Positions 16,270 to 23,942 of a DNA stretch of 64,000 bases are shown piece by piece; position 1 is the stretch's first letter; the number at the start of each line of letters is the position of its first letter. A model generated the notes under the pieces. It was not told the origin of the DNA and searched no databases. It saw only the letters and a program-made list of their open reading frames with translations. A program made the translations under genes and the position numbers. The DNA comes from Paenibacillus sp. FSL M7-0420 (GTDB taxonomy: Bacteria > Bacillota > Bacilli > Paenibacillales > Paenibacillaceae), in assembly GCF_038002345.1 (NCBI RefSeq), contig NZ_JBBOCJ010000001.1, positions 6,324,001 to 6,388,000 of the forward strand, read 5' to 3'.

Positions 16270-17418
16270 ATGAACAATCAAGGGAATACACAAGCTAATG
16301 CGCAAGCCAATACACAAGCGGATGCTCAAGAAAAAGAAGCAAGCCTACCGGAGTTTGAATTCGGCATTTATACATTAGGCGATATTGTTACCGACTGCCA
16401 TACAGGGCAGCGGATCAGCCCCGCCCAACGCCTGCAGGAAGTCATTGCAGCCGCGAAGCTGGCCGATGAAGCCGGGCTGGATGTATTCGGCGTAGGCGAG
16501 CATCACCGGCTGGATTTCGTAATCTCATCGGTGCCCGTTGTCCTGGCAGCTATTGCCCAGGTTACACAGCGGATCAAGCTCACCAGCGCTACGACCGTGC
16601 TAAGCACCATTGATCCGGTCCGTGTCTTCGAGGATTTCGCCACCCTGGACCTCTTGTCGGGCGGCCGGGCCGAGATCATTGCCGGACGCGGCGCTTTCCT
16701 GGAATCCTTCCCGCTGTTCGGCTACGAGCTGGAGGATTACAAGCAGCTGTTCAGCGAGAATCTCGACCTGCTGCTCACACTGAACCAGCATGAGGTCATG
16801 AACTGGAAGGGTAAATTCCGCTCTCCGCTGCATAACGCCGAGATCGCTCCACGTCCGCTGCAGCAAAGGCTGCCGCTCTCGGTCGGCATCGGCGGCTCGG
16901 CCGAAAGTGCCGAGAAGGCCGGGTCCCTTGGCATCGGCATGGCTATCGCTATCCTGAGCGGCAGCCCGGAGCCCTTTCAGAATCTGGCCGGCACCTACCG
17001 CCGCGCCGGGGCTGCCGCCGGCCACCAGCCGGAGGACCTGAAGATCGCCATCACCAGCCACGGCTACATCGCCAAGACCTCACAGCAGGCACTCGATGAG
17101 TATTACCCTTATTACTACAGCTACCGTAATAGCATCAGCCCGCGTCCCGGTCAGGAGTACCGGATCTCCCGCAGCGACTTCGGCCGGTTCACCTCGCCGG
17201 ACAACACCCTGGCCGTGGGCAGCCCGCAGCAGATTATCGAGAAGATTCTCTATCAGCATGAGCTGTTCGGCCATAACCGCTTCATGACCCAGCTCGACAT
17301 CGGCGGCCTGCCTTACGCCAAAGTAGCCGCCGCCATCGAGCTGCTCGCCACCGAGGTCGCCCCGGTGGTGCGCCGCGAGGTTGCGAAGAAGCAGCGCGGA
17401 ATTTCCTCCGCGCAATAA
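16270..17418 (+). CDS. LLM-class flavin-dependent monooxygenase 1
   Basis: A 382-residue bacterial-luciferase-like protein. Its TIM-barrel fold shows VFGVGEHHRLDFVISS, 'RIKLTSATTVLSTIDPVRVF', GGRAEIIAGRGAF and 'SHGYIA' segments seen in this family, which uses reduced FMN and oxygen to attack sulfonates, alkanes or other substrates. The first 30 residues form an unusual Gln/Asn/Ala-rich low-complexity tail (QANAQANTQADAQ). ATG after AAGGGG. It is divergent from the SsuABC-like operon, which supports a shared scavenging role (inference). A paralogue lies at 39085-40155. No NADPH:FMN reductase gene is nearby. Confidence 0.85.
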   Translation: MNNQGNTQANAQANTQADAQEKEASLPEFEFGIYTLGDIVTDCHTGQRISPAQRLQEVIAAAKLADEAGLDVFGVGEHHRLDFVISSVPVVLAAIAQVTQRIKLTSATTVLSTIDPVRVFEDFATLDLLSGGRAEIIAGRGAFLESFPLFGYELEDYKQLFSENLDLLLTLNQHEVMNWKGKFRSPLHNAEIAPRPLQQRLPLSVGIGGSAESAEKAGSLGIGMAIAILSGSPEPFQNLAGTYRRAGAAAGHQPEDLKIAITSHGYIAKTSQQALDEYYPYYYSYRNSISPRPGQEYRISRSDFGRFTSPDNTLAVGSPQQIIEKILYQHELFGHNRFMTQLDIGGLPYAKVAAAIELLATEVAPVVRREVAKKQRGISSAQ

Positions 17419-17430
17419 ACCTGTACTGAG

Positions 17431-17458
17431 GCCGCCCGGTTAATGGGCGGCTTCTTTT
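17431..17458 (+). terminator. Terminator of monooxygenase 1 gene
   Basis: GCCGCCC and GGGCGGC pair around a short loop and are followed by TTCTTTT, 12 bp after the stop codon. Confidence 0.85.
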
Positions 17459-17465
17459 GGCGGGA

Positions 17466-17676
17466 GCAGGTGCACTAGTGCTCCTCATTTCCGCTCACCG
17501 CCCACTTTCTGCGGAATCGGGTGCATTAGTGCACCTTAATCTCCTCCTTTAGCTACCTTTTGCCGGAATCTGGTGCACTTCTACTCCTCATTTGCTCATT
17601 TAACCAACTTCTACTCGTTTCAGGTGCACTTATGCACTTGATTTTCTCATTCAACTAACTTGCCCTCCCCCATCCA
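17466..17676. repeat. GGTGCAC array, four units, 51-bp period
   Basis: GGTGCAY starts at 17469, 17520, 17572 and 17623 (spacings 51, 52, 51). Three units have a palindromic core (GGTGCACTAGTGCTCC, GGTGCATTAGTGCACC, GGTGCACTTATGCACT). The sequence between cores (CTCATTT...CCCACTTTCTGC in unit 1) resembles the constant part of the next array, so the two look like one scaffold with different cores. No gene fits. Confidence 0.75.
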
Positions 17677-17696
17677 GCCCGCTTCCAGCGCCACCA

Positions 17697-18205
17697 ATGG
17701 TATTTATCCCTTTCATTTCCCCGTCCCCGCCTACTTTCAGCTCTAACAAAGGGATTTATCCCTCTCATTTCCCTATCCAGCCCACTTTCAGCACCACCAA
17801 AGGGATTTATCCCTTTCATTTCCTCGTCCAGCCCACTTTCAGCACCACCAAAGGGATCCCTCTCATTTCCTCACCGAGCCCACTTTCAGCGCCACCAAGG
17901 GGATTTATCCCTTTCATTTTCCCTATCCAGCCCACTTCCAGCGCACCAAAGGGATTTATCCCTTTCATTTGCTCATCCAGCCCACTTTCAGCGCCGCCAA
18001 GGGGATTTATCCCTTTCATTTGCTCATTCAGCCCGCTTCCAGCACCACCAATGGGATTTATCCCTCTCATTTTCCCTATCCAGCCCACTTTCTGCTCCAC
18101 CAAAGGGATTTATCCCTCTCATTTCCACATTCCGCCCACTTTCAGCGCCACCAAGGGGATTTATCCCTTTCATTTCCCCTATCCCTATCCCCTTCACCCT
18201 CTAAT
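17697..18205. repeat. GGGATTTATCCC array, ten units, 51-bp period
   Basis: GGGATTTATCCC or a variant starts at 17699, 17751, 17802, 17853, 17900, 17951, 18002, 18053, 18105 and 18156. Spacings are 51 or 52 except one of 47, where the core is reduced to GGGATCCC, still a palindrome. Each core is followed by TTTCATTT, then variably CTCATCCA, then GCCCACTTTCAGC and CACCAA. The forward strand stays open for 190 codons, but there is no ribosome site and the reading frame changes at the 47- and 52-bp steps, so a protein is unlikely. Confidence 0.85.
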
Positions 18206-18359
18206 CCACCCCGCAGCACTCAGCCCGCTTCCGGCGGAGTTCACATATCACCCTAATTCCTTATATTAGTTTAAATTCAAGACCCGGCAGACGGAGGATG
18301 CCACGGATGAGCAGGCGCATCAGGAGAGCGCATAACCTAAGTGGGCGGCGGCCGTTCGT

Positions 18360-18470
18360 TCCTTCATCCGTTCGTCGTTCCGCCATTCGTTCGTCATTCC
18401 GCCATTCGTTCGTCATTCCGCCATTCGTTCGTCGTTCCTTCATTCGTTCGTCGTTCCGCCATTCGTTCAA
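18360..18470. repeat. 19-bp tandem repeat, about five units
   Basis: Direct repeats of the form CGTTCGTCATTCCGCCATT (with CGT/CTT variants) run from about 18372 to 18466, flanked by partial copies. The unit is not a multiple of three and no start or ribosome site is associated, so it reads as a non-coding minisatellite next to the terminator of the TIR gene pair. Confidence 0.8.
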
Positions 18471-18474
18471 AGGA

Positions 18475-18500
18475 CAAAAAAAGCCCCCAGCGATTGCTGG
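18475..18500 (-). terminator. Terminator of the TIR gene pair
   Basis: On the minus strand CCAGC-AATC-GCTGG is followed by GGGC and seven T, about 35 bp after the stop of the small basic protein gene. Confidence 0.8.
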
Positions 18501-18532
18501 AGACCTGTTCAATAGTATGATTTAGCCAATGT

Positions 18533-18760
18533 TCAGGCAAATGAAGGCTTGTTATTATCCACTTTACCGCTGACCAGCTTCTTGTACTCGTCGTTTCCAC
18601 CCTCCACGGATGGTGCCAAATACACGCTTGGCGCCGAGGGCGTAAGCTTAGAGCCGGATTTGCGTCTGGAGCGGCCTTTGCCTCCCGCGCTGTTGCCGTC
18701 ACCGCTTGCAGACCGGCGGACAGTACTGGATACACTAACGGCATTCTTCATATTCTTCAT
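18533..18760 (-). CDS. Small basic protein of unknown function
   Basis: A 75-residue protein, strongly basic in the middle (GKGRSRRKSGSK) with a Ser/Gly-rich first half and a polar tail ending NNKPSFA. No membrane segment or known motif was seen. Its ATG has GGGAGGGG at 9-nt spacing and begins 4 bp after the stop of the TIR protein, so the two are almost certainly one transcript, closed by the terminator just downstream. I do not recognise the family. It could be an accessory of the TIR protein. Confidence 0.55.
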   Translation of the reverse strand: MKNMKNAVSVSSTVRRSASGDGNSAGGKGRSRRKSGSKLTPSAPSVYLAPSVEGGNDEYKKLVSGKVDNNKPSFA

Positions 18761-18764
18761 CCTG

Positions 18765-19766
18765 TTAGTCCCCTCCCACTAAATGATTGACGGTGCGGAA
18801 CAAATCCCGGTTATAGGCCACGACTGCTGTAATATCCTCTGCCGATAATCGCTGACTTCCCGAGAAGTGCACGGACAGCACATGGTTCTCCCCTAAAGGA
18901 TAGCATAGGATATATACCTCCGCAACTTCCGTACGCTGTAAAAAAGTCCATTCTTTTGTCAGAAAGGCATCCAGCACCCCCGGCTTCACACTCCCGTCCT
19001 CGAAGGCGGCGAACGGATACATCTGCCCGCGTCCCACATTGCCGCCGACCTGCTTCAGGCCCGCTTCCGCTTCGGCCCGCCACATGGCGGCTCCGATGAC
19101 CCGGCAATCCTCCGGGGGCAGGAATGAATTGCGGACGGCTTCGCTCAGTGCCTGATATTTCTCGGCTGCCTGCGGTGGCGTCACATTATTATTATATTGC
19201 CAAAAGAAGTGAAGGATACTTTCTTTTCGCCTAAGCTCTGCCCGAAGCTGCAGCAGCTCTACAGCCGGGTCGTGGTACATCCCCTGCGCCTGAATACTGT
19301 CGATGATCTTGCCGCAGCTCACATCCACCGCCGCTGTAACATTGTCATGCTGCCACTCATATTCCAGCGGGGTTAGTCCCGACAGATCCGACAGCAGATG
19401 ATACTCTTCCACATTCTCACCCGGGATCAGGTCACTACGAGCGGGTACCTGATCCGGCAGCAGGCAGAAGACCCGGCCGCGCCGCAGCCGCGCCCAGAAC
19501 AGGCCCATTTCGAACTGGGTGTTGTCCCGGGTCACATAATAATATTTACCCCTAATCCGGGCTACATCATCCGGCGAGAACACAAAGACGGCAAAATCGC
19601 TGATATCCAGATTCCGCTCCAGCGCTTCCATGGTGTATTCATTCGGCCGGAAAGCAGCGGCATACCACGGATGAACCTCGGCGGTCCGCTTCAGCTGTTC
19701 GTGGATAGCCCTGGCATAGCGGATAGATTCTCTGGAAGAACCAATGAATAATCTAGGTCTGATCAC
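18765..19766 (-). CDS. TIR-domain (CAP12/Pycsar-type) protein with unknown C-terminal domain
   Basis: A 333-residue protein. Residues 4-130 match the bacterial TIR-like nucleotide-binding domain found in CAP12 and Pycsar effectors: PRLFIGSSRES at the N-terminus, FAVFVFSPDDVARIRGK, and DNTQFEMGLFWARL, in which Glu86 is the expected catalytic residue for NAD+ cleavage. Residues 170-333 are unassigned, with an FWQYNNN stretch. The GTG at 19764-19766 has AAAGGAG at 7-nt spacing; the longer in-frame reading to 19877 lacks a site. Such proteins act in anti-phage defence by depleting NAD, or as predicted nucleotide binders. No cyclase gene is adjacent. Confidence 0.75.
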   Translation of the reverse strand: MIRPRLFIGSSRESIRYARAIHEQLKRTAEVHPWYAAAFRPNEYTMEALERNLDISDFAVFVFSPDDVARIRGKYYYVTRDNTQFEMGLFWARLRRGRVFCLLPDQVPARSDLIPGENVEEYHLLSDLSGLTPLEYEWQHDNVTAAVDVSCGKIIDSIQAQGMYHDPAVELLQLRAELRRKESILHFFWQYNNNVTPPQAAEKYQALSEAVRNSFLPPEDCRVIGAAMWRAEAEAGLKQVGGNVGRGQMYPFAAFEDGSVKPGVLDAFLTKEWTFLQRTEVAEVYILCYPLGENHVLSVHFSGSQRLSAEDITAVVAYNRDLFRTVNHLVGGD

Positions 19767-20005
19767 GGCGGCACTCCTTTGTCTGTTTCCCCAATATGTA
19801 ATAATTATACAGACATTTCCTGCCAACGAATAGGGCTTCGGGCGATATTGGGCAGCATCGGAGGAAGATAAGAGCAACAGGATAAGCAGCGTTGTTAGCG
19901 GTATTCCGAATAGGTATTTATCTTCAATTTTAAATTTTCGGTATTCTCCGGCCGATGAAACGGGTAATAGAAGTTTATCTCTCCGGGAAATGAGGATTTA
20001 TTTGT

Positions 20006-21193
20006 ATGCGACTAAAATTACATACTGCAGTCCTGTCAGCCTGTCTGCTGACTTCATCCATACTGGCACCTGTCCTGCCGTCTTCCACAGCTTACGCTTC
20101 AACGGCCTACACGGCCAAAGTGTACGCCAGCTCCCTTAATGTACGCAGTGAGCCTGCTGCAAGCGCCGCCGTCACAGGCACTCTGACTGGCGGTGCCACC
20201 GTCACCGTCACCGAAGAGCAGCATGGCTGGCTCAAGGTCCGGGCCGGCTCTGTCTCCGGCTGGGTAGCGGGATATTATCTGAAGCGTACCGGCGGAAGCT
20301 CCTCCGCCAGCACCTCTTCCGCCAGCACCTCTGCCAGCTCCTCCGCCTCCAAGGCATCCGCCAAGTCGGCTGTGAAGACCTCAGCGGTCTCCAGCGGAAC
20401 GGCTGTCGTTACAGCTTCTTCCCTGCGCATGCGGGGAGGTCCGGGAACCGGCCACGAGGTCGTGGGATCGCTGCAATCCGGCAATAAGGTGACCATTCTG
20501 CTCCGCCAGGGAGAATGGTCGCGGGTCCGCACAGCCGGAGGAACCGTCGGCTGGGTGTCTTCCCAGTATCTGTCGGGCGGAGCCGTCCGCAGCGCAAGCA
20601 CAGTCAGCTCGAATAGCCAGACTACGAGTGTCGTACGGAAATCCGGCAGCATCCGGGGCAAGCTGATCATAGTGGACCCTGGCCACGGCGGCACCGATCC
20701 GGGCATGCTCGGGACAACCTATAACACGATGGAGAAGGATCTGACGCTCCAGACCTCCCTGTATCTGCGGGATTATCTGACCGCCAAGGGAGCCAGAGTA
20801 GAGATGACCCGGACCCGCGGGGAGCAGAAGCCTGCGCTCTCCCAGCGGGTGCAGCTTGGACGGCAGCTCGGTGCGGATGCTTTTGTCAGCATTCATTATA
20901 ATTCATCGCCGAAGAATGTCTCCGGCACGCTGACCTTCTTCTATTCGCAGCAGAATGATCTGCGGCTGGCCCGGGCAGTGGAGACCCGGCTGGGTGAGGG
21001 CATCGGCCTGCGCAGCAACGGTCTCTCCTTCGGCGACTATCATATTCTGCGGGAGAATCCGCTGCCGGCTACCCTTGTAGAGCTGGGCTTCCTGTCGAAC
21101 CCGTACGACGAAGCGATTGTGCGCAAGGCGGCTTATCAGCGGAAGGCGGCTCAGGCGGTCGCTGAGGGAGTGGCTGATTATTTCAACAAGTAG
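20006..21193 (+). CDS. N-acetylmuramoyl-L-alanine amidase with two SH3b domains
   Basis: Secreted cell-wall hydrolase of 395 residues. A signal peptide (about 1-31) is followed by an SH3_3 domain (SSLNVRSEPAASAAVTGTL), a Ser/Ala-rich linker, a second SH3_3 domain (SSLRMRGGPGTGHEVVGSL) and an Amidase_3 domain from about residue 218. Zinc ligands and catalytic residues are visible: VDPGHGGTDPG, the Glu in TMEKDLTL, SIHYN and the Glu in LVELGFLSNP. It cleaves the amide bond between muramic acid and L-alanine. The ribosome site (GAGG) is weak and distant. The gene converges with the HD-GYP gene, 7 bp apart, without a visible terminator. Confidence 0.92.
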   Translation: MRLKLHTAVLSACLLTSSILAPVLPSSTAYASTAYTAKVYASSLNVRSEPAASAAVTGTLTGGATVTVTEEQHGWLKVRAGSVSGWVAGYYLKRTGGSSSASTSSASTSASSSASKASAKSAVKTSAVSSGTAVVTASSLRMRGGPGTGHEVVGSLQSGNKVTILLRQGEWSRVRTAGGTVGWVSSQYLSGGAVRSASTVSSNSQTTSVVRKSGSIRGKLIIVDPGHGGTDPGMLGTTYNTMEKDLTLQTSLYLRDYLTAKGARVEMTRTRGEQKPALSQRVQLGRQLGADAFVSIHYNSSPKNVSGTLTFFYSQQNDLRLARAVETRLGEGIGLRSNGLSFGDYHILRENPLPATLVELGFLSNPYDEAIVRKAAYQRKAAQAVAEGVADYFNK

Positions 21194-21200
21194 AGAGGAA

Positions 21201-22205
21201 TCAGAGGCTGATCTCCCGGATGTTAAGCTCCGTTCTTTTGCTGAGGTCGATATATTCATCCCCGATGCGGATCAGCGGAGTCTCGATATCATGCGGGTTC
21301 AAGTAGACAATCTCGCCGACCCGGCCATCGGTTAGAACCACTTCACGCCCAACTGACCGCTTCACGATATTTTCCAGAAAAACGGTTACAATATGCGGGT
21401 CCAGCGCGCCGAAGCTGCCTCTTCTCATCTGATCGACAATCATATGAAACGGCGTTGGTTCATGATACGGACGCTTGCTGGACATCGCATGAAAAATATC
21501 CGCCACGGCCACAATTTTGCTGTACGGATCGATCTGTTCGTCCTTCAGGCCCAGCGGATATCCCCTGCCGTCATTTCGCTCATGATGCTGAAGCGCCACC
21601 AGGGCAATGCGTGAATTGGCTCCGGTGGTTTCTTTGAGAATCTCGTAGCCGTAGACCGTGTGCTTCTTCACCTGGCTGAATTCCTCGTCCGTCAGCTTGC
21701 CGGGCTTATTCAGCAGCTCTGAAGGGATCTTCAGCTTGCCGATGTCATGCAGAGTTGCCGCCATGGAGAGCACGGACAGCTCCGCTTCACTCATCTCCAG
21801 CCATCTGCCGATCAGGGTAGAGAGCACTGCAACGCCGATGTTGTGCTCATATGTATAATCATCCTTGCCCTGCACCGAATGGAACAAGGCGAAGATATCC
21901 GGGTTGCGTGAGATCTCCTGGATGACCGGAAGCACCTCCTTGCGGATATCCGCCAGCGGGATTTTGCGGGAGATCCGGTAGGATTCGAATAATTCCTTGG
22001 ACAGGTCCACTGTACTGTTGACCATCTTCTGATAGGAGGGCGCCTGGTCAGCCTCATCTGCAAAAAGAATGTCGAACCTGTCGATTTTTTGTTTGCGGAT
22101 AAGCTCCAGATGCTCGGCATTCAGTCTGCTTCCCGCCGGAATTACAGTCACTCCGTAGGCATTAATCAGGTCATTCTTAATCGTTCTTCCCAGATCATTG
22201 TCCAT
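21201..22205 (-). CDS. HD-GYP domain cyclic-di-GMP phosphodiesterase
   Basis: A 334-residue cytoplasmic protein whose N-terminal 100 residues are an unassigned all-alpha region and whose residues about 120-270 form an HD-GYP domain. The metal-binding motif LHDIGKLKIP and the diagnostic HHERNDGRGYP are intact, as are ADIFHAMSSKRPY and the helix-lid segment. It is expected to hydrolyse c-di-GMP and thereby influence motility and biofilm choices. GGGAGGG precedes the ATG. No GGDEF partner is in the window. Confidence 0.88.
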   Translation of the reverse strand: MDNDLGRTIKNDLINAYGVTVIPAGSRLNAEHLELIRKQKIDRFDILFADEADQAPSYQKMVNSTVDLSKELFESYRISRKIPLADIRKEVLPVIQEISRNPDIFALFHSVQGKDDYTYEHNIGVAVLSTLIGRWLEMSEAELSVLSMAATLHDIGKLKIPSELLNKPGKLTDEEFSQVKKHTVYGYEILKETTGANSRIALVALQHHERNDGRGYPLGLKDEQIDPYSKIVAVADIFHAMSSKRPYHEPTPFHMIVDQMRRGSFGALDPHIVTVFLENIVKRSVGREVVLTDGRVGEIVYLNPHDIETPLIRIGDEYIDLSKRTELNIREISL

Positions 22206-22312
22206 ACTATCCAGCCCTCCCCAATAACCGCAGCTATGTATTTATTGCCCATATAGCTATTATCGGTTGCAGGCCGGGAAATCCTGACAGGCAGTCAACG
22301 AACCTTACATAC

Positions 22313-23893
22313 TCAGGCTTCTTCCTCCTGCTTCCGGTATTCTCTTGGCGTGATTCCGGCGTTTTTTTTGAAGACACGGCTGAAATACTTCTCATCCTCA
22401 TAACCCACCAGCTCCGCAATCTGCGACAGCCGCAGATTCGTATTCTGGAGCAGCGTCTTCGCCTTCTCCACCCGGAGGCCGGTCAGATAATCCGACAGAT
22501 TCTCCCCGGTGATCTGCTTGAACTTGCGCGACACATTCTCCCTGCTGATGAAAAAGCGTTCCGCAATATGCTGCAGCGTCATCTCCTGCGCATAGTTCCG
22601 GTCCAGGTACTCCCTGATCTCCTGGACGAGCCGGCTATCCGGCGTCTGCGGACTACCCTTGGACAAGTGGTGAAGCAGCGATTTCAGCCGGCACTGCCAG
22701 TTCTCCACCGAGAACAGCCCTTCAGCGTCATAACAGCGCTCCAGGCTAATCTCTGCCTCCGGCCGCCAGCGCTTCAGAACATCCAGAATCTCCGTCTGCT
22801 GATTCAGCAGAACGCGTTCTGTGAGCAGCGGCAGCCCGGCCAGATGTCCGGCCCATTCTTCTGCCACCCGCTCCATCCGCTCCAGATCGCCGGACAAGAC
22901 GGCGACTCTAAGCTTGTCCAGCCGTTCTTCCAGACCGTAGTCGTTTGCAGGTCTACGCCCGTCCTCACGCTTCCTGAAGGGATGAATGCGCCCGTCCCGC
23001 TGCAATAGATTCCGCTCCGCAAGCGCCTGGCCTGCCTGTTCAAAAGCAGACCGCAGCCCCTCCGGCAACGGGTTCAGCGGACTAAGCCCGATATCCAGCT
23101 GAACGCCGAACGCCCGGCGGATGGCTTCATTCATGCGGGTAAGCATCTCCTCCGCCTGCGCTACAGCACTCCACAGCAGAACTACAAGCTCACCCCCGCC
23201 CTGCCAGTTGCGGAAGGCGTAGCCGCTCTGGCCCTCTGCCATCACTTCATTGCAGACATTGGCCAGCACGAAGGCTGTCAAGGCCACATCCCCATGGAAT
23301 CTCCGCAGCAGATGGCAATCTGCGCCTTGCAGCGGGATGACGGCGATCCTGCACTCCTGCGCCCCAATCGGCATCCCCAGCTCTTCACAGAGGGCCAGCT
23401 TCAGCTCATGGAAGGAGGCCTGTCCGCTCACCAGATCGGACAGCATCTTATCCCAGAAGAGCGGACGCAGTGCGTTCAGCTGCATATTCTGGCGCTGACG
23501 CCGCTTCCGTTCCGCCTCCTCCTCCATCCACAGCTTGAAGGCATGCTCCGCAGAGGCAATCAGCTGCTTGCTGTTCAGCGGCTTCAGCAGATAATCCGTA
23601 CCGCCGTATACGATAGCCGGCTTCACATAATTGAAATCCTGATACCCGCTGATGACAATCGTCTTCGTATGCGGATAATGACGGTGCAGCCATTCCAGCA
23701 GCTCCGCCCCGTCCATCAGCGGCATCCGCATATCCGTGAAGACGACGGCTGGCTGATGCTCCTGCATGATCCGTATCGCCTCCTGCCCGTTGGTCGCCTC
23801 ATAGATCCCGGAGATATTATAGCTGTCCCACGGAACAAAATAACGGATGGCCTCCCGCACATGCTTCTCATCATCTACAATCAGCACCTTCAT
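22313..23893 (-). CDS. YesN-family response regulator with AraC output domain
   Basis: A 526-residue transcription regulator. The N-terminal receiver has DD at residues 7-8, phospho-acceptor Asp54 in VVFTDMRMPLMDG and Lys104 in LLKPL. A long central region of unclear fold follows, and the last 100 residues are a double helix-turn-helix AraC domain (EMTLQHIAERFFISRENVSRKFK; IAELVGYEDEKYFSRVFKK). AAGGAG lies 8 nt before the ATG. It sits 49 bp after the YesM-type kinase gene and is divergent from a sugar importer it probably controls. Confidence 0.92.
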   Translation of the reverse strand: MKVLIVDDEKHVREAIRYFVPWDSYNISGIYEATNGQEAIRIMQEHQPAVVFTDMRMPLMDGAELLEWLHRHYPHTKTIVISGYQDFNYVKPAIVYGGTDYLLKPLNSKQLIASAEHAFKLWMEEEAERKRRQRQNMQLNALRPLFWDKMLSDLVSGQASFHELKLALCEELGMPIGAQECRIAVIPLQGADCHLLRRFHGDVALTAFVLANVCNEVMAEGQSGYAFRNWQGGGELVVLLWSAVAQAEEMLTRMNEAIRRAFGVQLDIGLSPLNPLPEGLRSAFEQAGQALAERNLLQRDGRIHPFRKREDGRRPANDYGLEERLDKLRVAVLSGDLERMERVAEEWAGHLAGLPLLTERVLLNQQTEILDVLKRWRPEAEISLERCYDAEGLFSVENWQCRLKSLLHHLSKGSPQTPDSRLVQEIREYLDRNYAQEMTLQHIAERFFISRENVSRKFKQITGENLSDYLTGLRVEKAKTLLQNTNLRLSQIAELVGYEDEKYFSRVFKKNAGITPREYRKQEEEA

Positions 23894-23942
23894 CTCAGCC
23901 GCTCCTTCAAGAAATAGTCTCTATTCGCAAAAGCCGCCGGAA

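Noticed and set aside
17466..18205. CRISPR array
   Set aside because: The whole unit, not only a repeat, is conserved, cores are short dyads, there are no unique spacers and no cas genes.
17697..18269. A 190-codon forward open frame through the GGGATTTATCCC array
   Set aside because: No ribosome site, and the repeat peptide changes frame at the 47- and 52-bp steps; openness follows from a stop-poor repeat with a length divisible by three.
18261..18512. Minus-strand 83-codon frame in the 19-bp repeat
   Set aside because: Repeat-derived peptide (NERM-type) with unit length not divisible by three, overlapping a terminator.
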